Positions 38,101 through 48,321 of a DNA stretch of 64,000 nt are shown one piece after another (the stretch's first letter is position 1; every line of letters starts with the position of its first letter). The DNA is taken from contig CAWEHU010000031.1 of NCBI GenBank assembly GCA_963808965.1, forward strand, positions 1-64,000, written 5' to 3'. Origin of the DNA: CAWEHU01 sp963808965. Its GTDB lineage: Bacteria; Pseudomonadota; Alphaproteobacteria; Acetobacterales; Acetobacteraceae. The position numbers and the translations under genes are program-made. The notes beneath the pieces are model-generated. The model saw only the letters and a list, made by a program, of their open reading frames with translations, did no database searches and was not told the origin of the DNA.

Positions 38101-39066
38101 ATGACGCATGACCCGTTCGAGATCTGGCGCAAGCGCGGAGCAGCGGCCGGTCAACGCGAGCTCGCGGACAGTTTGCGCACGCTGGTCTTCCGCGCGGACG
38201 AGAGCTTGTTTGACAGGCTCGATTTCGCCGATGACGCTCAGTTCCTGCATCCGACGCTGTTTGCGCATCTAACCAATCCGGCGCCGACGGCCAGCCTTGC
38301 CCAGACGCTCTATGGTATCATCAAGCCCGAGCGCCGCCCGTCCCAGATTACGGTTCACACCGATGCCGACGGTAGCGCGTTCCTCGGGCCGCTCGGCACG
38401 CTAAAGGCCGAGCTACCCTTCGCCCCCCTAGAACTCGGACGTGAGGACATAACGGGCCGTTACCTTTGCACAAAAGGCACAACACCCGTCGGCTTCCGAT
38501 TCCGGGCGCCTGTGATTGTCCCCGGCTCCCAGATACAGCTCACGACCGACATCGATCCGCTATTCCAACCCTTTTTCGTGTCATCGGATGGCCGGCCGAT
38601 CGACCTCGCGACAGTGCGGGCGCGGCCGACAGGCCTGTCGCAGGCACTGCTCGCCCTGGCCCTCCTGCGCGCATATTGTCCGCGCATTTGGGCGGAAATT
38701 GCCACCTTCGTCCAGCTGGTCGTGCTTTATACCGCGCCGGCGCCTAATTCATTCGCGGCTCTGTCTGCGCACGGGGCACTGTTCTGCAATTTGCAACCGG
38801 GCGACAGCGAGCTTGCCGTGCTCGAGGACCTGGCACATCAGGGTGCGCACGTCATCTTCAACGCCTTCGCGCATGACCCCGCGCGCGCGGTTAAGGGGGC
38901 AGCGGGGCGCGGGCTGCTAAGGGCGGATGCGGATACCCCGGTCGAGGCGTTGTCGGACGCTTTCTTTTCGACCTTACCGTCGCCAGAGCATCGCTTTTCA
39001 ACGCTGATGCGGCCGATAGTTGTAAAAGCTGATCATTCGGCGATCCCGCTTGCTCGTCCTCGCTAG
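38101..39066 (+). CDS. candidate RiPP modification enzyme, N-terminal part (HxxxH motif; interrupted)
   Basis: 321 residues in the open frame. No family is certain. The sequence EDLAHQGAHVIFNAF carries H246-x3-H250, placed like the HExxH motif of the alpha-ketoglutarate/HExxH-type peptide-modification proteins found in RiPP loci. Here the usual Glu is Gln. The N-terminal 200 residues (FRADESLFDRLDFADDAQFL, then LFAHLTNP) fit a substrate-handling region. The last residues (about 300-321) are probably read-through into an IS3-type remnant. The C-terminal end of the same gene resumes at 39886-40350. As written the enzyme is split and probably inactive. Confidence 0.55.
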   Translation: MTHDPFEIWRKRGAAAGQRELADSLRTLVFRADESLFDRLDFADDAQFLHPTLFAHLTNPAPTASLAQTLYGIIKPERRPSQITVHTDADGSAFLGPLGTLKAELPFAPLELGREDITGRYLCTKGTTPVGFRFRAPVIVPGSQIQLTTDIDPLFQPFFVSSDGRPIDLATVRARPTGLSQALLALALLRAYCPRIWAEIATFVQLVVLYTAPAPNSFAALSAHGALFCNLQPGDSELAVLEDLAHQGAHVIFNAFAHDPARAVKGAAGRGLLRADADTPVEALSDAFFSTLPSPEHRFSTLMRPIVVKADHSAIPLARPR

Positions 39067-39980
39067 CCTTCAGATAGATGTCTCGTGCTTGAGCGATCGC
39101 ACAGGCGTTCGATGAACACGTTGTCCGTCCAGCGGCCGCGACCATCCATGGAGATGCGAATTTCGGCCCCGCAGCCGCCGGTGAACGCCGCGCTGGTGAA
39201 TTGGCTGCTTGATCGGTATTGAAGATCTCCGGCCGACCGAACCGAGCCAACGCCTCTCCAGCGCGAGACGCAGGACGAGACGTCCATGCTGTTTGACAGG
39301 CGCCACGCCAGCACCGCGCGGCTTGCTAAGAGCATAATCGCGACGAGGTAGAGAAAGCCGCGCCCGATCGGGATGTGGTGATGTCGGCCGCTCAGAGCTG
39401 GTTGATCCGGTTGAGCGTGATGTCACGCAGCTGATACGGGTGGATGTGTATACCGCGCGGGTTTTGAGGTCCTTGGCTTCGGACGCATGCGGCGATCCCC
39501 ATACGCCGCTCAGTCGCTGAACGCGCTTGCGAGACGCTCCCTCGTCCGCACATCGCCGTCATCCGCCGAGAGCCGAGGAACGGCCAGCGCGAACAGCTCG
39601 TCGATGCGCCGGCGCAGCGCAGGGCGTTAGCGGCAGCGCATGTGCGGGGCGAGAGACGGCGGAGCGGGCGAGGCCGAGCAGCATGCACTGCCGGCGCACG
39701 GACAGCTGCGGGTGAGCGCCAGAGAGCTGCGCTCTGCGGGCCGGCGCGCTCAGCGTCCGAACCTCTGCCGAAAAAAGCGGCGCGAGCGCAACTGGCCGAG
39801 CTGGGCGTGCAGCCGTGCGAGCGCGCGCTCAGCCTGCGCCTCGGCCCCTGCGCGACCTCGGGCGAACGCCGCGCCGCGGCCCTGAAGCTGCCCCAGGCAA
39901 GACCTGGCGGAGCACCTGAAGCGCGCGCCAGACGGCAACAGCGCGCCACGCAGCCAGCGCGAGAGCGCGAGAAACCGGGC
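39050..39980 (-). mobile_element. degenerate IS3-family insertion sequence
   Basis: Read on the minus strand in changing frames, an OrfA C-terminus (ALARLHAQLGQLRSRRF, 39750-39830) is followed by OrfB pieces: QLSVRRQCMLLGLARS (near 39690), FLGSRRMTAM (near 39560), SRAVLAWRLSNSMDVS (near 39300), SQFTSAAFTG, and ISMDGRGRWTDNVFIERL with the DDE Asp (near 39110). It ends at RDIYLKA near 39070. Several frameshifts show it is dead. Terminal inverted repeats and target duplications were not found, so the ends are approximate. It sits inside the candidate modification gene. Confidence 0.75.
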
Positions 39981-40350
39981 GAACTCCCGCCCCCTCCATG
40001 CGGCCTTCCACGCCTTATTCACCTACACTCTGATCTGCCGCGTGCTGATAGCTGTGCGGGAGTCCAATGCGGTGTCTGACGTTCAGTCGCACGAGCTTTT
40101 GGGGCGGATCGGCTTCACGCTCGAAAAATTCGCCTACGATCTTCGCGTGCTCCGCCTGCCGCACGCGTACACGCGCGCTGGGCGCCGCTGCTATGATGCG
40201 TTCGCCGCCGAGTTCGCGGCACTGCAATCCCGCTACGGAGGCCAGGTTGCAAATCTTGACCTCAGAGGCCAGCCGTACGTCTTCGACTACCGTTGCTTCC
40301 TGACCCGCAACGGTGGTCCGTGGCCCGCCATATGCGAGCTCGCATCATGA
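39886..40350 (+). pseudogene. C-terminal part of the interrupted modification gene
   Basis: An open frame without a credible start, from just after a stop at 39883. From about 39983 it reads as protein: NSRPLHAAFHALFTYTLICR, then LIAVRESNAVSDVQSHELLG, ending WPAICELAS. The RPLHAAFHALFTYT block resembles the conserved region that follows the HExxH motif in peptide-modification proteins. Its stop overlaps the PCAT start (ATGA), showing it was once translated right before the exporter. The first 30 codons overlap the IS remnant and may not belong. An internal ATG at 40042 exists. Confidence 0.55.
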
Positions 40351-42546
40351 AGCGATTCCCGTTCTACCAGCAGATGGACCTGATGGATTGCGGTCCCACC
40401 TGCCTCCGTATGATCGCACGCCATTACGGCCGCGTCTACGATGCCGAGTTCATGCGGGAGAAATGTGTCATCACGCGGGAAGGAGTCTCGCTCGCCGGCA
40501 TCTGCCAGGCAGCAGAGGCGATCGGCCTGAACACACTTGGCGTCGACGTCAGCTACGAAACGTTGCGCGACGATGTACCGCTGCCCGCGATTGCGCATTG
40601 GCGGCAACGTCACTTCGTCGTGGTGTACGAGGTCAAGGGCGATACTGTGCGCGTCGCCGACCCCGGCTTCGGGCTGATCACCTACACCCGCGCAGAGTTC
40701 CTGCGCGGCTGGCAGAGCCAGCGCGAGCAAGGCAGCACTGGCTTGCTGCTGCTCGCCGAGCCCGCGGAGCGCTTCTTTGAAGCCCCCGAGCAGCCAAGGC
40801 GCCGGCGTCAGGGTTTGCGGCTTCTACTCCCTTATCTCCGGCCATATCACGCCTTGCTGATCCAGGTGCTCCTAGGGCTGCTGGTCGGTACCGCTGTGCA
40901 GCTCGCGTTGCCCTTTGTTACGCAAGCCATGGTCGACCATGGAATTCGGTTTCAGAACTTAGGTTTTGTCTATCTGATGCTGATGGCACAGCTGGTACTA
41001 TTCACTTCGCAGACGACGGTGGATGTGGTGCGCGGGTGGCTGCTTTTGCATATGGGATCGCGGATCAACGTCAAGGTAATCTCGACTTTTCTGTTCAAGC
41101 TGATGAACCTGCCGATCGGCTTCTTCGACACCAAGACGACGGGCGACCTGCTGCAGCGCGTGCAGGATCATCGTCGCATCGAGACCCTGCTGACCGGATC
41201 GACCTTGGCTGGCCTGTTCTCGGCGGTGAACCTCGTGGTCTTCGGCGCCGTGCTGGCCCTATATGACCCGGCTATCTGCGCCTTGTTCGCCGGCGGGACC
41301 GCATTGTACGCGCTGTGGGCGTGGCTGTTCATGCGACGCCGCGCAATGCTGGAATACCGTCGCTTCGACGAGGCGGCCGGCAATCAGAGCAGCATTATCC
41401 AGCTCATTCAAGGCATGCAGGAGATCAAGCTCAATAACTCCGAGCGGCGGCGGCGGTGGGAGTGGGAGGCGATCCAGGCCCAACTCTTTCGCATCTCGGT
41501 CAAAGGCATGGCGCTCACGCAATGGCAGAGCGCCGGTGGCGCTTTCATCAATGAGCTCAAGAACATCCTGATCAGCTTCGTAACCGCACGAGCCGTCCTG
41601 CGTGGCGAGCTGACGATCGGGATGATGCTTTCCGTGCAGTACATTATCGGCCAGCTCAATGCCCCGATTACGACCCTGTTGCTACTGGCCAACACGCTTC
41701 AGGACGCGAGGATGAGCCTGGACCGCCTTGCCGAGATCCACGGCCGCGACGACGAGGAGACCGATCGCGGCGGACTGACCATTCTACCCGAGAGCCGCAC
41801 GCTCTCGATCGGGGACGGCCTCTCGTTCCAATACGGCGGCGTATCCGGCCGGCCCGTCTTGCGAGACCTGAACCTGACGATTCCGGAAGGCAAGGTGACG
41901 GCGATCGTCGGTCCCTCGGGCTCGGGCAAGACCACTCTGATGAAGCTGCTGCTGCGCTTTTATGCACCCACGACAGGCGTGATCCGGCTCGGTGCTGTGA
42001 ACCTGGAGGATATCAGCCCGCGTGCATGGCGCGAGAGATGCGGCGTGGTGATGCAGGGCGGCTACATCTTCGCCGACACGATCGCACGCAACATCACGAA
42101 GTCCGACTCCGAAACCACAATCGACCGGGGGCGCCTGCAGCGCGCGGTACGGGTCGCCAACCTCGAGCAGTTCATCGACGAGTTGCCGGTCGGCTACAAC
42201 ACGCGTCTAGGATCGGCTGGCATCACCCTCAGCGGCGGCCAGAGCCAGCGCATTCTGATCGCGCGCGCCGTCTACAAGGAGCCCGACTTCCTGTTCTTCG
42301 ATGAAGCGACCAGCGCGCTCGACGCGCACAATGAGCGCGTCATCATGGCTAATCTCGCGGAGTTCTGTCAGGGCCGCACCGTACTGGTCATTGCGCATCG
42401 CCTCAGCACGGTGCGCGACGCCGACCAGATTATCGGTACTCGATCACGGCAGCGTCGTCGAGCAGGGCCGCCACGAGGAGCTTGCGCAACGCCGGGGGGC
42501 CTATTTTCACCTGGTACGCAACCAGCTCGAACTCGGTGTAGGCTGA
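40347..42546 (+). CDS. peptidase-containing ABC exporter (PCAT, C39 peptidase; frameshifted near the end)
   Basis: About 732 residues after correction. The N-terminal C39 peptidase has the triad C15 (DLMDCGPTC), H89 (RQRHFVVV) and D105 (VADPGFG). It should cut the precursor after the Gly-Gly. Six membrane helices follow, then the ATPase: Walker A GPSGSGKTT, signature LSGGQSQR, Walker B FLFFDEATSALD. The frame breaks near 42436 (DQIIGTRSR should be DQIIVLDHGSVVEQG), losing the last 36 residues unless one G is removed. ATP binding would survive but the D-loop/H-loop tail changes little, so activity is possible either way. Start chosen at ATG 40347, coupled to the preceding stop. Confidence 0.9.
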
Positions 42547-42556
42547 AGAGGCGCAA

Positions 42557-43919
42557 ATGCCGAATCTCCTAGACGCGGATGTGGTTGGTGGGGACGCGGG
42601 AGCGTCCGTCGCGATCCGGCAAGCGCGGGACCGGATCGCTGAGATCGTCCAGCACAGCGAGCCCGTGGTGCAGATCCTGGGCGTGCCGCCACACTGGCTC
42701 GCGCGCTGGGGGTCGCTCGCGATGCTGTGCGTTGTCGGTCTGCTGGTCTCGCTGGCGTGGCTGATTCACTACCCCGACGTGGTGCCGGCAAGCGCCGTCA
42801 TCAGCACCAAGCTGCCGCCGGCCACGGTCGTGGTGCAGGCCAGTGGTCACCTGGAAAACCTGTCCGTGCACGACGGCGATCGGGTCGCTTCCGGCGCCGT
42901 GCTCGCCCGCCTGGCCACCTCCGCCGAGCCGGAGGCTGTGGCGCAGCTTGAGGCGCTGCTCGCTAACTGGGACGACAGCCACGTCCCCCCCGAGTTTGCG
43001 GTGGCCGCGCTGGCGACCCTTCCGCTCGGCGAGTTGCACGCCGACACTGCCGCTCTGGCGCGCGCCCACGCAGCCTTTACCTGGTATTTGGCGACCAATC
43101 CGGCCGCGCCGCAGCTACGGGCGCTCGCGGCGCAGCGTCAGCCCCTGCAGGACCGCATCGATAGTCTGGAACGCCAGCGTGCACTGCTCGCAAGCGAGAA
43201 GCGAATCGCCGAGCGCAGCTATCAGCGCACGATGCAACTCGCCGAGCGTCAGGACGCCTCGCTGCTGACCCTCGAAGATCGGCAGAGGACCGTGCTCGCG
43301 GCCGAACGCGCAATCGAGGCGCTAGCTGTCGATGGGGCCAACACCCGGCTCGATCTGGCGCATGTCGACCAAGCCATCGCCGATCTGGTCGCCCGGGACC
43401 GCCAACAGCGCCAGGATCTCGAGGTCGCGCTTCGTGAGGCAGTGAAGACAGTGACCGGAAAGCTAGCGCTTTGGGAGCGCACGTATGTGCTGCGGTCGCC
43501 GATCGCAGGTACCGTCAGCCTGTCGCACTTATCCACCGACAGTCAGTTCGGTACACGCCGGGGATGAGGTGATGGCGATCATACCGGCCGACCCAGAGCA
43601 ACTGATCGGCCGGATCCTGCTACCGATTAGCCGCGCCGGCTCGGTACGGGTCGGGCAAAAGGTGTTCGTGCAAGTCGAAAACTATCCGGCGGAGCAGTTC
43701 GGCCATCTACAAGGCCGTGTCGCCGCGATCTCTCCGGTGCCGCTCGATGGCCACTACGCTGTCACTATGACCCTGCCTCAGGGTCTCGTCACCACCTTTG
43801 GGCAGCAGCTTGCCTTTCAGCAAGAGATGCAGGGCAAGGCGGAGATCGTAATCGAGAATTTGCGCATTATCGATCGTATCTTCTACCGGTTCCGTCGCAC
43901 CTTCACCCGCGTAGGCTGA
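42557..43919 (+). CDS. HlyD-family secretion periplasmic adaptor (frameshifted)
   Basis: About 453 residues after correction. One N-terminal membrane helix (LAMLCVVGLLVSLAWLIHYP), a biotinyl-lipoyl strand (ASGHLENLSVHDGDRVASG), a long coiled coil (LQDRIDSLERQRALLASEKR) and the second half-barrel (SIAGTVSL; VGQKVFVQVENYPAEQFG). The frame breaks near 43543 (DSQFGTRRG should be DSQSVHAGDEVMAI) by one extra base. It starts 10 bases after the PCAT gene, with AAGAGG, and forms the export machine with it, joining inner to outer membrane. No TolC-like gene is in the window. Confidence 0.88.
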
Positions 43920-44051
43920 GGGCGCCGGTCAGAACGTGGCGGAACTGACGACTGGCCGGCGACGCCTTGGAGGAGATCGCTCTGGCGCCTGGAATATCGA
44001 CGCGGTATTTGGGTCAGTTACCGCCGTTGGCCTGGCGAGGTCGATGACCAA

Positions 44052-44549
44052 ATGCGATTTCAACTTGGGCCACGGCTCAAAACGGGAAGTCGAGCTGAGA
44101 CCGAAGTGGCACGAGGTATATCCCCCAAGTTAGGGCGCAATCGGCTGGCGGCGCTGGTGTTTGCCGGCTCGGCGTGGGCCTGCTGCCCGTCTGCAAGCGC
44201 CCAGGGGCCAGTTCCCGAGGGCACCTGGATCGTGAGTCACCGAGTAGCCATCGAGGTTTTCGAATGCAGCAGTCTCCTTTGCGGCCGGATCGTGTGGCTG
44301 CGCAACCCGGCGCTACGCACAACGGAGATGTGCGGCAGGACCATCGTCTGGGGGTTAACCCCAGCTGGACCGACGCGCTGGACGAATGGCTGGTTTTTTG
44401 ATCCCGAGGACCGCAACACGTATAATCTCTCCGCACAACTCCAATCCGTCGATACGATGGCTGCCCGCATCTACAAAGGCGTCTCGCTGTTTGGGCGCAC
44501 CGAGATCCTGAATCGCATCCCGCCGCGGAGCCTCGGAGGATGGTGCTGA
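44052..44549 (+). CDS. DUF2147-family periplasmic protein
   Basis: 165 residues from the ATG at 44052; a GTG at 44106 would give 147. A signal peptide (LAALVFAGSAWACCPSASAQ) precedes the DUF2147 core (GTWIVSHRVAIEVFECSSLL, CGRIVWLR, WTNGWFFDPEDRNTYNL, GRTEIL). The function of this family is unknown; members are small beta-rich secreted proteins. It lies 133 bases after the HlyD gene on the same strand, but there is no sign it belongs to the export operon. Confidence 0.7.
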   Translation: MRFQLGPRLKTGSRAETEVARGISPKLGRNRLAALVFAGSAWACCPSASAQGPVPEGTWIVSHRVAIEVFECSSLLCGRIVWLRNPALRTTEMCGRTIVWGLTPAGPTRWTNGWFFDPEDRNTYNLSAQLQSVDTMAARIYKGVSLFGRTEILNRIPPRSLGGWC

Positions 44550-44661
44550 TCGCTTGCTCACCTCGTGCGCGGATTGACCATGAGTGCTCTCGGACTAGGT
44601 CTTCTCTGACCCACCGTTGCATATCCTTGTTTCCGGAGCTCGTTCGTCCTGAGGTGTTCGA

Positions 44662-46140
44662 TTGCCGCATCCGTCGATCCCAGCCAGAAATCCGCTTACG
44701 CCTGAGCAGGCCGTCGACCGATTGCAGGCGTTGCACGTCGAGGCCACTGAGGCGTTGCGGTCCGCGCTGGGGCGGTTCGCCGAGCACGGCATCCCGCCAG
44801 GTCCGGAGGAACGCGCCCGGTTCCGCTATCCGGCACTGACGCTGTACCGGGAGCCACACGGGCCTATCCCGATTACTCGACGCGCATGGGCAAAGTTCCA
44901 GGCTCCCGGCTGTTACGCGACGACGATAACGCAGCCGTCCTTCTTCCGGCGCTACCTGTTGGAACAGTTGCGTCCGCTCGTGCACGAGTACGGCGCCGTG
45001 ATTGATGTCGAAGCCAGCGATCAGGAAATGCCCTACCCATACGCGCTTGATCACGGCCATGAACTCGTGCAGGGCAATGTCACGGCAAGCGATCTCGCGC
45101 GGTATTTCCCAACGCCGATCCTCTCAGCGGTGGGTGACGAGGTCGCGGATGGTCTGTGGATCTTTGAGAAGGGACAGTCCCGACCGCTTGCTCTGTTTGA
45201 CGCCGTGCGGGTCGACTACTCGCTCCGCCGGCTCATTCATTATACTGGCTCAGACTGGCGTGCTATCCAGCCTTGGATCCTGCTCACCAATTATCAGCGC
45301 TACGTGGATCAGTTCGTGGGCTGGGCGCTTCGCGAGCTATCGAAGCCGGAGGGCGAATACGAGCGATTGGTGCTTCCGGGCGGTGGCTTCGTGACGTCCG
45401 AACACAACGCGGAACAAGCAGGAGAGCTGGTTGCGGCGACGCCCTGGCACCGCTTCCAAATGCCAGCCTATCATCTGTTGCGTCGTGACGGCGAGGCCGG
45501 CGTTAGCATCGTCAATATCGGCGTCGGTCCGGCGAACGCCAAGAACATCACCGACCATCTGGCAGTGCTGCGTCCCCATTGCTGGCTCATGATGGGCCAT
45601 TGCGGCGGCCTTCGGGCGTCGCAGGTAATCGGCGACTATGTCCTCGCGCATGGCTATCTTCGTCGTGACCGCATCCTTGACGACCTCGTGCCACCCGAGG
45701 TGCCGATCCCGGCACTCGCCGAGGTTCAGTTGGCCCTGCAAGAGGCGGCCGCGCGGGTGACCGGCGAGAAAGGCGACGCGCTGAAACAACGGCTGCGCAC
45801 CGGGACCGTGGTTACTTATGACGACCGGAACTGGGAGCTACGCTGGTCGAATGAGCGGCGACGCATCAATCTATCGCGTGCCATCGCGGTCGATATGGAG
45901 AGCGGCACGCTGGCCGCGCAGGGCTATCGGCTGCGGGTGCCATATGGGACCTTGCTGTGCGTCTCCGATAAGCCATTGCATGGCGAACTGAAGCTACCGG
46001 GTACTGCCAGCGCTTTCTATCAGCGTGCTGTAGGCGAGCATCTGAAGATCGGCTTGGCGGCGCTGGACCTGCTGCGTGGACAGCTCGCCGCCCTACACTC
46101 GCGCAAACTGCGCAGCTTCGACGAACCGCCTTTCCGGTAG
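44662..46140 (+). CDS. amn: AMP nucleosidase
   Basis: 492 residues from a TTG with GAGG upstream. The N-terminal Amn domain (ALTLYREPHGPIPITRRAWA, QPSFFRRYLLEQLRP) and C-terminal phosphorylase-like domain (VSIVNIGVGPANAKNITDHL, LMMGHCGGLRASQVIGDYVL, DMESGTLAAQGYRLRVPYG) match Amn, which splits AMP to adenine and ribose 5-phosphate and balances adenylate pools. Full length and intact. It converges with the LysR gene (54 bases between stops). Confidence 0.93.
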   Translation: MPHPSIPARNPLTPEQAVDRLQALHVEATEALRSALGRFAEHGIPPGPEERARFRYPALTLYREPHGPIPITRRAWAKFQAPGCYATTITQPSFFRRYLLEQLRPLVHEYGAVIDVEASDQEMPYPYALDHGHELVQGNVTASDLARYFPTPILSAVGDEVADGLWIFEKGQSRPLALFDAVRVDYSLRRLIHYTGSDWRAIQPWILLTNYQRYVDQFVGWALRELSKPEGEYERLVLPGGGFVTSEHNAEQAGELVAATPWHRFQMPAYHLLRRDGEAGVSIVNIGVGPANAKNITDHLAVLRPHCWLMMGHCGGLRASQVIGDYVLAHGYLRRDRILDDLVPPEVPIPALAEVQLALQEAAARVTGEKGDALKQRLRTGTVVTYDDRNWELRWSNERRRINLSRAIAVDMESGTLAAQGYRLRVPYGTLLCVSDKPLHGELKLPGTASAFYQRAVGEHLKIGLAALDLLRGQLAALHSRKLRSFDEPPFR

Positions 46141-46194
46141 AATCGCCATCCGTATGGAAGTGTGTGCGGTTGGATCCACAGCGATGGAGACCCT

Positions 46195-47106
46195 TTAATC
46201 GTTTTCGAATTCCGAGAGGATCTGACGGATCGTGTCTCGGAGCCAATGATGCGCGGGATGAGTGTCGTGACGACGGTGCCAGATCATCACCACTTCGAGC
46301 GCAGGCGACTCGAACGGAAGCGGCAGTTTGGTCAGGGGCGCCATTTCACACATGCGCTCGGCCGTGCGCTCCGGCAGAACAGCCATTAGTTCGCCGCTGG
46401 CCAGCAGCGGGGCTGCGGCCAGGAACGGCGCACCGAGTATTGTTTGCCGCGAAAGCCCTTGTCGCTCCAGCACCTCATCGACGAAGCCTGTGTAGTCGCC
46501 GTCCGAGGTAATCTTCAAATGCGGCACGTCCGCGAGATCTTCGAGGCTTAACGAGCCGCGGCGCAAAATGGGGTGGTCGTTGCGGGTCACGCACACAAAT
46601 CGATCGGTGAGGACCCTCACGCATTTGAACCGCTCGCCGCCATCAATCAGCCGCGTCAATGCAAGATCGACGTTGCCGTTGTCCAATTCGTTCAGGATGT
46701 TCAGATTGCCGCTCAGGCGCAATGTCAGCCCGATCCGGGGCGCATCGGCACGGATGCGAGTAACCAAGCAGCGGGCCATATTGAAAACAACGTAGCTACT
46801 CAAAGCCAGGTTGAAATCCGTGGCTATGTCCTCAGGCTGGGAGGCCTGAGGCTCGAGCGCGATCTGCAACCCCGCCAATGCTTCGTGCACCGGGCCGGCG
46901 ATTTGTTCCGCACGCGATGTCGGGACCATGCCCTCAGGCCCGCGAACGAACAGCTCATCATTCATAAGGTGACGCAGCCGCGTCAGCGCATGGCTGACCG
47001 CCGGCTGGGTCAGACCTAGGCGCCGTCCCGCCCGGGTCAGATTTCGCTCCTGCATGACCGAGTTGAAGACGGTCAATAGGTTGAGGTCAAACCCACCCCA
47101 ATTCAT
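46195..47106 (-). CDS. LysR-family transcriptional regulator (NodD-like)
   Basis: 303 residues. The N-terminal helix-turn-helix reads LTRAGRRLGLTQPAVSHALT, with the NodD-type MNWGGFDLNLLTVFNSVMQE start. The C-terminal PBP2 effector domain (FNMARCLVTRIRADAPRIGL) is complete. It lies 108 bases downstream of the Tat-exported hydrolase gene on the same strand. The target genes are not apparent. Confidence 0.88.
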   Translation of the reverse strand: MNWGGFDLNLLTVFNSVMQERNLTRAGRRLGLTQPAVSHALTRLRHLMNDELFVRGPEGMVPTSRAEQIAGPVHEALAGLQIALEPQASQPEDIATDFNLALSSYVVFNMARCLVTRIRADAPRIGLTLRLSGNLNILNELDNGNVDLALTRLIDGGERFKCVRVLTDRFVCVTRNDHPILRRGSLSLEDLADVPHLKITSDGDYTGFVDEVLERQGLSRQTILGAPFLAAAPLLASGELMAVLPERTAERMCEMAPLTKLPLPFESPALEVVMIWHRRHDTHPAHHWLRDTIRQILSEFEND

Positions 47107-47214
47107 GCTTCACCTCGATGGCCCGCACCGGCGCCGATCTCAGCCCCTACGGCACGAATGTTACCACGTCCACGCTGATGCTCGGCTGCGGCGGTTCCGC
47201 CGGCAGAATCTTTG

Positions 47215-48321
47215 CTAACCCGGACCTTGGCGATTGCTGATCCGAAACCGGCCGGTCCAGTCCGCCAGGTCCAGCAAGGCAGGCCCGTAGAGCTCCGCGA
47301 AACGGGGGTCAGCACCCGCGCCATGCCCGCTGAAACCGACAGGCCGGTCGATCATCAGCAATCCCGACAGACGCGGCCGGAGTTGCTCGATAAGATCTCG
47401 TCGCCTGTCTGCGTCGCCGATGTACCGATCACCGGCGAATTGCACGAAAGCGAGCACGCTTTCGGTCCAGGTTGCGACGCCGTCGACGATGCGTCGCAAC
47501 TCGTCAGTCTGGCTCGACATGAAGGGGCCGCCGCATTCACCTTGCGCAGCGGGCGAGATCGCGACGACTACATCCGCGAGTCCCGGCGTATCCAGCATCT
47601 GAAGGGCGTTCCACGCTCCGCGCGACTGGCCGCCCACGATGACCCTCCGCCAGCCCATCGCGCGTAGCCGGGCGAGACCGTCACGCAGCCACCCGGCCGC
47701 GCGCTCGGTATCGTCAGCGCTGGGACAGCGATCGAACCGCATGACGTCGAACCCAACATTGTTGAAAAGCCGCACATGGGGCTGCGGCTGCAGTCCGCGG
47801 TTGTCTCCGCCCCCGAGGCCGTGAGCCCAGACATAGAGACCCGACGACCGAGCCGGCCCCTGCCATAGATAACGAGAATCGGGCACGAAAGCCGAATTCC
47901 ACGTCGAGAACATGGGCGCCGGCACGGGCGGCGCTGCCCACCTCCGTCCCTCCCACACTACTGCGAGATCCTCAGCATAGAGCGCGCGATCACGACCGCC
48001 TGCCGCCGCGCAGTCGCGTAGCGCAATGGCACGAGCTTCCTCGATCGAAGCGGCGGCACCCACCCAGCCGACGGCGCCCGAGGAGGAGATTGCGAAGGCG
48101 CGCGGCAGATTGGCGGCGAGGAATTTTGCGTAGAGAGCACGCCCGGCTGCATCGAGGAACGGCACCGCGGAAACATCGAGCACCGGGAAGGTGGGCAGGA
48201 GCGACACTCCCGCCGAGGCGGCGCGCGCGAGCGATAGCATCGGCCAACCGGCAATTACGCCGAGGAAGGCGCGCCGACTCGGCCGCTTCGCCGTCTCCCC
48301 CGCAATCTCGCCTCGACCCAA
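47215..48321 (-). CDS. Tat-exported alpha/beta-hydrolase-like protein
   Basis: 368 residues. A twin-arginine signal (SRRAFLGVIAGWPMLSLARA) sends it to the periplasm. The mature part has an alpha/beta-hydrolase pattern: YVWAHGLGGGDNRG (oxyanion region), nucleophile in VIVGGQSRGAWNALQ, and a likely acid/His end (DRYIGDADRRRDLIEQL, GFSGHGAGADPRFAELYG). The 100-residue N-terminal part is unusual (DUF4189-like IEEARAIALRDCAAAGG). The substrate is unknown. Confidence 0.65.
   Translation of the reverse strand: MGRGEIAGETAKRPSRRAFLGVIAGWPMLSLARAASAGVSLLPTFPVLDVSAVPFLDAAGRALYAKFLAANLPRAFAISSSGAVGWVGAAASIEEARAIALRDCAAAGGRDRALYAEDLAVVWEGRRWAAPPVPAPMFSTWNSAFVPDSRYLWQGPARSSGLYVWAHGLGGGDNRGLQPQPHVRLFNNVGFDVMRFDRCPSADDTERAAGWLRDGLARLRAMGWRRVIVGGQSRGAWNALQMLDTPGLADVVVAISPAAQGECGGPFMSSQTDELRRIVDGVATWTESVLAFVQFAGDRYIGDADRRRDLIEQLRPRLSGLLMIDRPVGFSGHGAGADPRFAELYGPALLDLADWTGRFRISNRQGPG

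Noticed and set aside
39050..39980. Exact IS boundaries with inverted repeats and target duplication
   Set aside because: I could not find matching ends; the element is too degraded, so only approximate limits are given.
39640..40079. Arg/Ala-rich plus-strand frames in the IS region
   Set aside because: They are the reverse side of the IS3 OrfA/OrfB remnant, except for the C-terminal block from about 39983 that was kept.
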